Assembly (NCBI GenBank): GCA_964366875.1
Contig: CAYIVF010000020.1
Span: 1-13,439, forward strand
Source of the DNA: CAYIVF01 sp964366875
GTDB taxonomy: Bacteria; Patescibacteriota; Minisyncoccia; Minisyncoccales; Staskawiczbacteraceae
Direction: 5' to 3'
Length of the DNA stretch: 13,439 nucleotides
The notes below the pieces were generated by a model, which ran no database searches, was not told the DNA's origin, and saw nothing but the letters and a program-made list of their open reading frames with translations. A program made the translations under genes and the position numbers. This document shows, piece by piece, positions 5,925 to 10,819 of this stretch. How positions within the stretch are numbered: the first letter of the stretch is position 1; every line of letters starts with the position of its first letter.

Positions 5925-6344
5925 ATGAGCATATTAATGCCCAAAAAAGTTAAACACAGAAAAAGGCACAAAGGCACATCAAAAGGGGTTGAAACAAGGG
6001 CAACCGAAATCAACTTCGGAAGTTTTGGGTTGAAGTCCTTGGGCACAAAATGGCTTACGGCAAGACAATTAGAATCGGCAAGGAGACATATTATAAGGTA
6101 CTTGAAGAAAGGGGGCAAATTATGGATTAGAGTTTTTCCGGATAAGCCTGTGACCTTTAAGGGAGCCGAAGTTGGAATGGGTGGCGGCAAAGGGGGAGTT
6201 GACCATTATGTTTATCCCATTAAACCCGGCCGCATCATATTTGAATTAGACGGACTGAAAGAAGACATAGCTAAAGAGGCGCTCGAGGGAGCAGGAAAAA
6301 AGCTGCCGATTAAAACAAAGTTTATTAAGAAAGAGGGATTATGA
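5925..6344 (+). CDS. rplP: Large subunit ribosomal protein L16 (uL16)
   Basis: L16 is a late assembly protein beside the A-site tRNA elbow and 5S rRNA. The 139 residues align along their whole length with the family: MPKKVKHRKRHKG, FGSFGLKSLG, TARQLESARR, RVFPDKPVTFKG, MGGGKG (85-90), YPIKPGRIIFEL and KLPIKTKFI. The arginine before MGxGKG (Arg81 in E. coli, hydroxylated by RoxA) is glycine here (Gly84). The start at 5925 gives MSILMPKK; an ATG at 5937 would give MPKK. Neither matches the usual MLxPK exactly, and I keep the longer form. The TGA stop overlaps the rpmC ATG, so translation is probably coupled. Confidence 0.96.
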   Translation: MSILMPKKVKHRKRHKGTSKGVETRATEINFGSFGLKSLGTKWLTARQLESARRHIIRYLKKGGKLWIRVFPDKPVTFKGAEVGMGGGKGGVDHYVYPIKPGRIIFELDGLKEDIAKEALEGAGKKLPIKTKFIKKEGL

Positions 6345-6526
6345 AGGCACAAGACCTAAGAAAAAAAGACAAGAGGGAATTGGTAAAGTCAGCGCAGGAG
6401 ATAAGAAAAAAGCTCAGTGATTTGAGGTTTAAGTTTTCTTCCAATAAGTTAAAAAATGTAAAAGAGATCAGTAATTTGAAAAAAGAAATCGCAAGAATAT
6501 TAACAATATTAAAAGAAACGAAATAG
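6341..6526 (+). CDS. rpmC: Large subunit ribosomal protein L29 (uL29)
   Basis: L29 is a small helical hairpin protein at the tunnel exit next to L23. The 61 residues show the two helices: KAQDLRKKDKRELVKSAQEIRKKLSDLRFKF, here split as residues 2-20 and 21-32, and then NVKEISNLKKEIARILTILKE, with the family's L-R-F-K pattern at the turn. Its ATG overlaps the rplP stop as ATGA. Confidence 0.94.
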   Translation: MKAQDLRKKDKRELVKSAQEIRKKLSDLRFKFSSNKLKNVKEISNLKKEIARILTILKETK

Positions 6527-6527
6527 T

Positions 6528-6761
6528 ATGGCAAAGAAAAAATTACAAGGCATTGTGGTGTCGGATAAGATGCAAAAGACCGTTGTGGTTGAGGTTGAAA
6601 GGATAAAAGAGCACCCAAAGTACAAGAGAAGGTATAATGTCCACAAGAGATATAAGGCCCACGATGAAAATAAAGAATACCATGTTGGAGACAGGGTTGT
6701 AATTGAGGAGACAAAACCAATGTCAAAAGATAAAAACTGGATAGTTTTAAAAAAGATATGA
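6528..6761 (+). CDS. rpsQ: Small subunit ribosomal protein S17 (uS17)
   Basis: S17 is a primary 16S rRNA-binding protein of OB fold. At 77 residues it has the family's pattern: LQGIVVSDKMQKTVVVEVER, HPKYKRRYNVHKRYKAHDE and YHVGDRVVIEETKPMSKDKNW. It starts 1 nt after rpmC. Its TGA stop overlaps the rplN ATG (ATGA). Use of TGA as a stop here and in rplP argues for the standard bacterial code. Confidence 0.97.
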   Translation: MAKKKLQGIVVSDKMQKTVVVEVERIKEHPKYKRRYNVHKRYKAHDENKEYHVGDRVVIEETKPMSKDKNWIVLKKI

Positions 6762-7126
6762 TTCAGACAAGGTCAATGCTAAAAGTCGCAGATAATTCTG
6801 GAGCAAGAATAATCCAGGTTATTAACGTACCCGGAGGAACGCGCAAAAGATATGCGCAATTAGGCGATATCGTTGTAGCTGCGGTAAAAAAAGCGGATCC
6901 TCGAAAATTGGTTAAAAAGCACGAAAAGGTAAAAGCAGTAATTATCAGGCAGAGAAAAGAGTATAAAAGAGCCGATGGTTCATATATACGTTTTGATGAC
7001 AACGCGGCAGTAATTTTAGGAGACGGCAAACTTCCCAAGGGAGGAAGAGTATTCGGCCCCACAGCCAAAGAATTAAAAGAAAAAGGTTTTGATAAAATTG
7101 CCATGATGGCGTCAGAACTTCTTTAA
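6758..7126 (+). CDS. rplN: Large subunit ribosomal protein L14 (uL14)
   Basis: L14 is at the subunit interface, contacts L19 and 16S rRNA, and is the binding site of the silencing factor RsfS. The length of 122 residues is exactly the family norm. Visible signatures are MIQTRSMLKVADNSGARIIQ, RRYAQ-like KRYAQLGDIVVAAVK, FDDNAAVILGDGKLPKGGRVFGP and the C-terminal KIAMMASELL. It has no internal oddities. It overlaps rpsQ by 4 nt. Confidence 0.98.
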   Translation: MIQTRSMLKVADNSGARIIQVINVPGGTRKRYAQLGDIVVAAVKKADPRKLVKKHEKVKAVIIRQRKEYKRADGSYIRFDDNAAVILGDGKLPKGGRVFGPTAKELKEKGFDKIAMMASELL

Positions 7127-7130
7127 ACAG

Positions 7131-7436
7131 ATGAAAGTAAAGAAAGGAGATACAGTTTTAATAACAGCTGGAAAAGATAAAGGCAGGACAGGAAAAATAT
7201 TAAAGAGCCTGCCTAAGGAGCGAGGTATTTTAGTTGAAGGAATAAACCTAAAGAAAAAGCACGTCAGGCCTAAAAAAGAGGGACAAAAAGGCCAGGTTGT
7301 TGAAATCCCAGCAGTTTTAGATGTTTCAAATATAAAGATTATTTGTCCTAAATGCGGAAAAGCGGCAAGAGTAGGATACAGGGTGGATGGTGATAAAAAA
7401 AATAGAATCTGTAAAAAATGCAAACAAGATATTTAA
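7131..7436 (+). CDS. rplX: Large subunit ribosomal protein L24 (uL24), zinc-ribbon type
   Basis: L24 starts assembly of the 50S subunit and lies near the tunnel exit. The KOW motif is at the N-terminus (KKGDTVLITAGKDKGRTGKI, 4-23), followed by NLKKKHVRPKKEGQKGQ. The C-terminal third has CPKC (72-75) and CKKC (94-97), the four-cysteine zinc-binding pattern common in L24. The length (101) is normal. It begins 4 nt after rplN and ends 1 nt before rplE. Confidence 0.97.
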   Translation: MKVKKGDTVLITAGKDKGRTGKILKSLPKERGILVEGINLKKKHVRPKKEGQKGQVVEIPAVLDVSNIKIICPKCGKAARVGYRVDGDKKNRICKKCKQDI

Positions 7437-7437
7437 T

Positions 7438-7995
7438 ATGCAGAAATTAAAAGAAAAATATCAAAAAGAAGCTGTGCCTCAACTGATGGCAAAGTTCGGT
7501 TATAAAAATGTTATGGCCGTGCCCGCTATTAAAAAAGTTGTGGTAAACACTTCTTTCGGTAAAGATGCTGTTAGCAAGACTTCTTCAGAAAGAGAAAAGA
7601 CGCGTGAGCTTATCATGCAAGATTTAGCTTTGATTACCGGACAAAAACCGAAATTAATGAAATCTAAAAAATCAATTGCTGGTTTTAAATTGCGCGAAGG
7701 ATTGGAGATCGCAGCTACAGTAATATTAAGAAAAGAAAGGATGTGGGATTTTTTAGAGAGATTGATATTTTTATCTTTGCCAAGATCCAGAGATTTTAAG
7801 GGTATTGATTCAAAGTCTATAGATAAAAAAGGCAATTTATCCATGGGATTTAGAGAGCACATTTCTTTTCCAGAGATTTTTACAGAAAAAGAAAAGACAA
7901 TCTTTGGTTTGGAAATAACGGTCGTAGTAAAAGCAAAAGACAAAGAAGAAGGATTAGAGTTGTATAAATTATTAGGGTTTCCGATAAAAGATTAA
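7438..7995 (+). CDS. rplE: Large subunit ribosomal protein L5 (uL5)
   Basis: L5 binds 5S rRNA in the central protuberance and contacts P-site tRNA. From the ATG at 7438 the protein has 185 residues, near the family's 179. Signatures are MQKLKEKYQKEAVPQLM, ITGQKPKLMKSKKSIAGFKLREG (66-88 in two pieces around residue 76), LPRSRDFKG (114-122) and FREHISFPEI (138-147). An in-frame ATG at 7387 is rejected because it lies within rplX and would add 17 unrelated residues; 7438 is 1 nt after the rplX stop. Confidence 0.96.
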   Translation: MQKLKEKYQKEAVPQLMAKFGYKNVMAVPAIKKVVVNTSFGKDAVSKTSSEREKTRELIMQDLALITGQKPKLMKSKKSIAGFKLREGLEIAATVILRKERMWDFLERLIFLSLPRSRDFKGIDSKSIDKKGNLSMGFREHISFPEIFTEKEKTIFGLEITVVVKAKDKEEGLELYKLLGFPIKD

Positions 7996-8000
7996 AAACC

Positions 8001-8186
8001 ATGGCAAAAACATCACAAATAGCCAAAGCAAAAAAGAAACCAAAATATTCTTCAAGGACCATCAGGCGCTGTTTTAAATGCGGAAGACGGCGTGGATTTA
8101 TGAGAAAGTTCGGGCTTTGCAGAATATGTTTTAGAGAGTTAGCTAACAAAGGCGAGATTCCGGGAGTTACAAAATCAAGCTGGTAA
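8001..8186 (+). CDS. rpsN: Small subunit ribosomal protein S14, zinc-binding (type Z)
   Basis: S14 is in the 30S head beside S3 and S10. The 61-residue length and the four cysteines at 24, 27, 40 and 43 (CFKC and CRIC) mark the short zinc-binding form rather than the long zinc-free form. The C-terminus FRELANKGEIPGVTKSSW is the family ending. It starts 5 nt after rplE. The hairpin element copy 1 begins 4 nt after its stop. Confidence 0.97.
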   Translation: MAKTSQIAKAKKKPKYSSRTIRRCFKCGRRRGFMRKFGLCRICFRELANKGEIPGVTKSSW

Positions 8187-8190
8187 TAGC

Positions 8191-8262
8191 GCAGAAATAG
8201 AAATAACTTTTTGGACGCCTCGCCCACAGCCAACCCGAACAAAAAATTATTTCTATTTCTGC
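8191..8262 (+). repeat. Intergenic hairpin element, copy 1 (rpsN-rpsH)
   Basis: Two 23-nt arms (8191-8213 and 8240-8262), beginning gcagaaatag and ending ctatttctgc, pair at 22 of 23 positions around a 26-nt loop ending ccaacccgaa. It fills most of the rpsN-rpsH spacer. The stretch after it is A-rich up to the rpsH ATG, with no T-run, so it is not a standard terminator. Confidence 0.85.
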
Positions 8263-8283
8263 TTAAAACAAAAAAACAAAAAA

Positions 8284-8673
8284 ATGACAGACCCAATTAC
8301 AGACGCATTAAATCAAATAAGAAACGCGCAAGCTGTTAAAAAGACAGAAGTTTTGATTCCTTTTTCAAAGCTCAAATATGAAATTGTTACAATATTATCT
8401 AAAGAAGGATTTTTAGGGGATATTAAAAAGGCAGTTAAAGATAAAGCTAAGGCAATAAAGATTACTTTAAAATATGATAATGGTGATTCTGTAATATCCG
8501 GAGTAAGAAGAGTTTCAAAACCCGGCCAGCGCATTTATGCAAAGGTATCTGAAATTAAAAGAGTGCACGGCGGTTATGGCATATCAATAATTTCAACATC
8601 AAAGGGTTTGATGACAAACAAAGAAGCGAGGAGATTGAAATTAGGGGGAGAGGTAATTTGTGAAATTTGGTAA
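8284..8673 (+). CDS. rpsH: Small subunit ribosomal protein S8 (uS8)
   Basis: S8 binds the central domain of 16S rRNA and in E. coli represses the spc operon. At 129 residues it matches the family, from MTDPITDALNQIRNAQ to the rRNA-binding signature ISTSKGLMTNKEARRLKLGGEVICEIW. The start lies in an A-only/A-rich leader after hairpin copy 1 and has no Shine-Dalgarno. This gene is bracketed by two hairpin copies, which separates its transcript segment from rpsN and rplF. Confidence 0.97.
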   Translation: MTDPITDALNQIRNAQAVKKTEVLIPFSKLKYEIVTILSKEGFLGDIKKAVKDKAKAIKITLKYDNGDSVISGVRRVSKPGQRIYAKVSEIKRVHGGYGISIISTSKGLMTNKEARRLKLGGEVICEIW

Positions 8674-8679
8674 TATTGC

Positions 8680-8751
8680 GCGGAAATAAAGATATTTTTC
8701 AACACGCCAAACCCACGGCCAACCCGAATTGAAAAATATCTTTATTTCCGC
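8680..8751 (+). repeat. Intergenic hairpin element, copy 2 (rpsH-rplF)
   Basis: The arms 8680-8702 and 8729-8751 are perfectly complementary over 23 nt, beginning gcggaaataaag and ending ctttatttccgc. The 26-nt loop shares 21 of 26 bases with copy 1. Relative to copy 1 the arms differ at eight positions, seven of which are paired changes that keep pairing. Confidence 0.88.
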
Positions 8752-8757
8752 TATAAC
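8729..8757 (+). promoter_or_regulatory. Possible promoter formed by the right arm of hairpin copy 2
   Basis: TTGAAA (8729-8734), 17 nt, TATAAC (8752-8757): five of six matches to each consensus box at ideal spacing. It would start transcription near 8764, giving rplF a leader of only about 9 nt. The -35 lies in the hairpin arm and the -10 just outside. The other two copies do not preserve it, so it may be chance. Confidence 0.35.
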
Positions 8758-8772
8758 TAAAACATAAAAATT

Positions 8773-9342
8773 ATGAGTAGAATAGGTAAAAAACTAATTG
8801 AAATCCCGCAGGGCGTAAAAGTAGAAACCTCAAACGACGAGATTAAGGTTTTTGGCCCTAAAGGAGAGTTAAAGTTGACAATCCATCCAGAAATTAAAGT
8901 TGAAATAAGACCCGCAAGCGGCGAGTACCCCGGCAAGATTTTTGTTTTGCCCAAAAATGCGCAGTTTTCTAAAAAAGGAAGAGGATTGTGGGGATTGTAC
9001 AGGGCGCTTATCTTTAATATGGTTCAAGGAGTAAGCAAGGGATTTGAAAAAAAGTTAGAAATAGAGGGCGTAGGCTACAAAGCAGCTGTTAATGGAGACG
9101 AGTTAGTCTTGAACGTCGGTTTTGTAAACCCGGTTAAAATAAAGAAACCAGAAGGAGTTGATTTTTTAGTTGAGAAAAACGTGATTACGGTTTCCGGATA
9201 TAGCAAAGAAAAAGTTGGGCAAGCGGCAGCTGAAATCAGAAAAGCGAAGAAGGCGGAACCATATAAAGGAAAAGGAATTAAATATCAAGGTGAGAAGATA
9301 AGAAGAAAAGAAGGTAAAAAAGTAGTAGCATCATCTAAGTAA
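8773..9342 (+). CDS. rplF: Large subunit ribosomal protein L6 (uL6)
   Basis: L6 binds helix 97 of 23S rRNA near the factor-binding site. It has 189 residues (family about 175-180). Visible signatures are MSRIGKKLIEIPQGVKV, the first repeat up to WGLYRALIFNMVQGVSKGFEKKLEIEGVGY (split at residue 90) and the C-terminal AEIRKAKKAEPYKGKGIKY. About nine extra residues (RPASGEYPG, near 46-54) lie in the turn of the first domain where the family has a short DG turn; their codons are GC-rich. The ATG follows hairpin copy 2 and an A-rich leader. Confidence 0.96.
   Translation: MSRIGKKLIEIPQGVKVETSNDEIKVFGPKGELKLTIHPEIKVEIRPASGEYPGKIFVLPKNAQFSKKGRGLWGLYRALIFNMVQGVSKGFEKKLEIEGVGYKAAVNGDELVLNVGFVNPVKIKKPEGVDFLVEKNVITVSGYSKEKVGQAAAEIRKAKKAEPYKGKGIKYQGEKIRRKEGKKVVASSK
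8911..8933 (+). repeat. GC-rich mini-insert in rplF
   Basis: cccgcaagcggcgag then taccccgg stands out from the AT-rich gene and encodes the extra turn RPASGEYPG. The core cccgc..aagcgg..gtacc resembles, in reverse orientation, the palindromic insert of rpsC. The match is short and gapped, so kinship is tentative. Confidence 0.3.
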
Positions 9343-9343
9343 T

Positions 9344-9709
9344 ATGTCAATAAAACAACAAAAAAGAATAAGGCGCCACAAAAAAATAAGAGCAAGAATC
9401 CACGGTACCCAAGCTAGGCCAAGGCTTTGTGTTTTTAGGTCAAACCAACACATTTACGCCCAACTTATTGATGACGACAAGGCAGAAGTTTTATTATCTG
9501 TTTCAGATAAAGAGATAAAAGGACCCAGAGGATACCCCAAAGGTAAAATTAATAAAAGCGATATTGCTAAAGAGGTCGGCAAAATGATTGCCCAAAAAGC
9601 GATAGAGAAAAAAATGGAAAAGGTTGTTTTTGACAGGTCGGGGCTTGTTTTCCATGGAAGGATAAAATCTTTAGCTGACGGAGCAAGAGAAGGAGGATTA
9701 AAATTCTAA
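9344..9709 (+). CDS. rplR: Large subunit ribosomal protein L18 (uL18)
   Basis: L18 binds 5S rRNA with L5. The 121 residues include RIHGTQARPRLCVFRSNQHIYAQLIDD (17-43, in two blocks) and the ending VVFDRSGLVFHGRIKSLADGAREGGLKF. A loop after SVSDKEIK contains the extra residues GPRGYPKG before KINKSDIAKEVGK; its DNA shares 15 of 17 bases with part of the rpsC insert. It is 1 nt after rplF. Confidence 0.96.
   Translation: MSIKQQKRIRRHKKIRARIHGTQARPRLCVFRSNQHIYAQLIDDDKAEVLLSVSDKEIKGPRGYPKGKINKSDIAKEVGKMIAQKAIEKKMEKVVFDRSGLVFHGRIKSLADGAREGGLKF
9522..9538 (+). repeat. Short sequence shared with the rpsC insert
   Basis: gacccagaggatacccc here against gacccaaagggtacccc in rpsC (5528-5544): 15 of 17 identical, in the same frame (PRGYP and PKGYP), and at a family-variable loop in both proteins. 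It could be a degraded copy of the same mobile palindrome, or a coincidence of similar codons. Confidence 0.35.
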
Positions 9710-9713
9710 AAAT

Positions 9714-10331
9714 ATGGCAGAAGAACCAAAAAAATCAAACGACGGCTTTATACCCATTCCTACAGGCGACCAACCAGTGGCCGCAAAAGAAGGATTTAAA
9801 AAATCAAATGATGGTTTCAGGCAGAGAAGAAGGCTTGGTTTTGGTAGAGCGGGAGTTGGTAGAGACGCGCCAAAAGACGAATTTGATTCTAAGCTTTTGG
9901 ATTTAGCCAGAGTTACCAGGGTTACAGGCGGCGGCAAGCGCATGAGTTTTAGAGCAGTTGTAGTTGCTGGAAACAAAAAAGGTAAGGTTGGTATTGGTGT
10001 TGATAAGGGCAGAGATGTTTCTCAAGCAATAGAAAAAGCAACTAGACGGGCTAAAAAGAACATAGTTAATGTTGTTATTGTAGAAGAAACCATTCCGCAC
10101 GAAGTTCAGGCAAAAGTGGGGCCGGCAAGAATATTGTTAAAACCCCAAATGAAAGGCAGGGGATTGGTTGCCGGAGGAGCTGTAAGAACTATCTGCGATT
10201 TGGCTGGAATAAAAAACATTTCTTCAAAAATTCTTTCAGGTTCAAAAAATAAATTAAACAACGCCAGAGCGACAATTGAGGCGTTGAAAAAACTAAAAAA
10301 TGCAAATACACGAATTAAAACCAAAACATAA
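9714..10331 (+). CDS. rpsE: Small subunit ribosomal protein S5 (uS5) with N-terminal extension
   Basis: S5 lies at the mRNA entry site with S3 and S4 and affects decoding accuracy. The core starts near residue 53 (FDSKLLDLARVTRVTGGGKRMSFRAVVVAGN, in blocks 54-70 and 71-86) and continues with GKVGIGVDKGRDVSQAIEKA and GRGLVAGGAVRTICDLAGI. Total length is 205 against about 167 in E. coli. The first 50 residues are extra and contain KKSNDGF twice (6-12 and 29-35), then an arginine-rich run RQRRRLGFGRAG. It overlaps rplO by 32 nt, in the place where rpmD (L30) usually sits. Confidence 0.96.
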   Translation: MAEEPKKSNDGFIPIPTGDQPVAAKEGFKKSNDGFRQRRRLGFGRAGVGRDAPKDEFDSKLLDLARVTRVTGGGKRMSFRAVVVAGNKKGKVGIGVDKGRDVSQAIEKATRRAKKNIVNVVIVEETIPHEVQAKVGPARILLKPQMKGRGLVAGGAVRTICDLAGIKNISSKILSGSKNKLNNARATIEALKKLKNANTRIKTKT

Positions 10332-10731
10332 ATCCAGGGGCAAGAAGAGAGTTGGCAGGGGCGGTAAAAAAGGAACATACTCCGGCAAAGGCATAAAAGG
10401 ACAGAAATCAAGGGCTGGCAGGAAAATGGCGCCTATTATCAGGGAATTGATTAAAAGGTATCCTAAATTAAGAGGATACAGAAGTTTTGTTTTAGAAGAC
10501 CATTCTGTTGTTATAAACCTTGCTCTTTTAGAGAAAACCTCAAAAGACGGGGAAACTATCAACCCTGGCAATTTGATTAAAAAAGGAATTATTCGTATGA
10601 TAAAAGGAAGGAACCCCGATGTTAAAATATTGGGCTCTGGCAAACTGACAAAACAATTAATTGTCCAGGGTTGCAAAGTATCAAAAACCGCTAAAGACGC
10701 GATTGAAAAGGCGGGAGGAAGCATCAAATAA
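10300..10731 (+). CDS. rplO: Large subunit ribosomal protein L15 (uL15)
   Basis: L15 is a late assembly protein of the 50S subunit. The 143 residues start MQIHELKPKHKSRGKKRVGRGGKKG, in two blocks (1-16 and 17-25), with GKGIKGQKSRAGRK following. The usual GGQxPLxRRxPK segment is replaced by MAPIIRELIKRYPKLRGY, a form I associate with CPR L15. The C-terminal part (VKILGSGKLTKQLIVQGCKVS, then KTAKDAIEKAGG) is normal. It starts inside rpsE; the overlap of 32 nt in a different frame suggests coupled translation. Hairpin copy 3 begins 7 nt after its stop. Confidence 0.96.
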   Translation: MQIHELKPKHKSRGKKRVGRGGKKGTYSGKGIKGQKSRAGRKMAPIIRELIKRYPKLRGYRSFVLEDHSVVINLALLEKTSKDGETINPGNLIKKGIIRMIKGRNPDVKILGSGKLTKQLIVQGCKVSKTAKDAIEKAGGSIK

Positions 10732-10738
10732 ATATTGC

Positions 10739-10809
10739 GCGGAAATAAGAATATTTTTCAACACGCCAACCCACGGCCAGCCCGAACAAAAAATTATTTC
10801 TATTTCTGC
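10739..10809 (+). repeat. Intergenic hairpin element, copy 3 (rplO-secY)
   Basis: The left arm (10739-10761) and its upstream flank match copy 2 except for two bases, while the right arm (10787-10809) is identical over all 23 nt to that of copy 1. The two arms still pair at most positions with some G-U pairs, but mismatch at five of 23, including the three next to the loop. The 25-nt loop is copy-2-like with one deletion and one change. It ends 10 nt before the secY ATG. Confidence 0.82.
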
Positions 10810-10819
10810 AAAAAAGCCG

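Noticed and set aside
5717..6190. 157-codon open frame on the minus strand across rpsC and rplP
   Set aside because: It is antisense to two conserved genes, has no family resemblance, and such shadows are common in AT-rich purine-biased genes.
6339..6364. Recoded TGA (glycine code 25)
   Set aside because: TGA ends rplP and rpsQ exactly where L16 and S17 should end, overlapping the next ATG, so it is a stop.
7387..7437. Earlier in-frame ATG for rplE
   Set aside because: It lies within rplX and adds 17 residues not seen in L5; the ATG at 7438 fits the family and the spacing.
8187..8772. The hairpins as CRISPR repeats or an array
   Set aside because: Only three copies, separated by whole genes, with no regular spacers.
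10300..10340. A hidden rpmD (L30) between rpsE and rplO
   Set aside because: The genes overlap; no roughly 60-codon frame with L30 features exists there.
8191..10809. The hairpins as intrinsic terminators
   Set aside because: Stems are AT-rich and are followed by A-rich sequence and not by T-runs; all lie inside a conserved operon.
8191..10809. The hairpins as MITEs with target-site duplications
   Set aside because: No consistent direct repeat flanks the three copies; a mobile origin is possible but not shown.
10661..10819. N-terminal extension of the SecY frame through hairpin copy 3 into rplO
   Set aside because: It overlaps rplO in another frame and translates the repeat; the residues have no SecY similarity, and the ATG at 10820 gives a normal SecY length and start.
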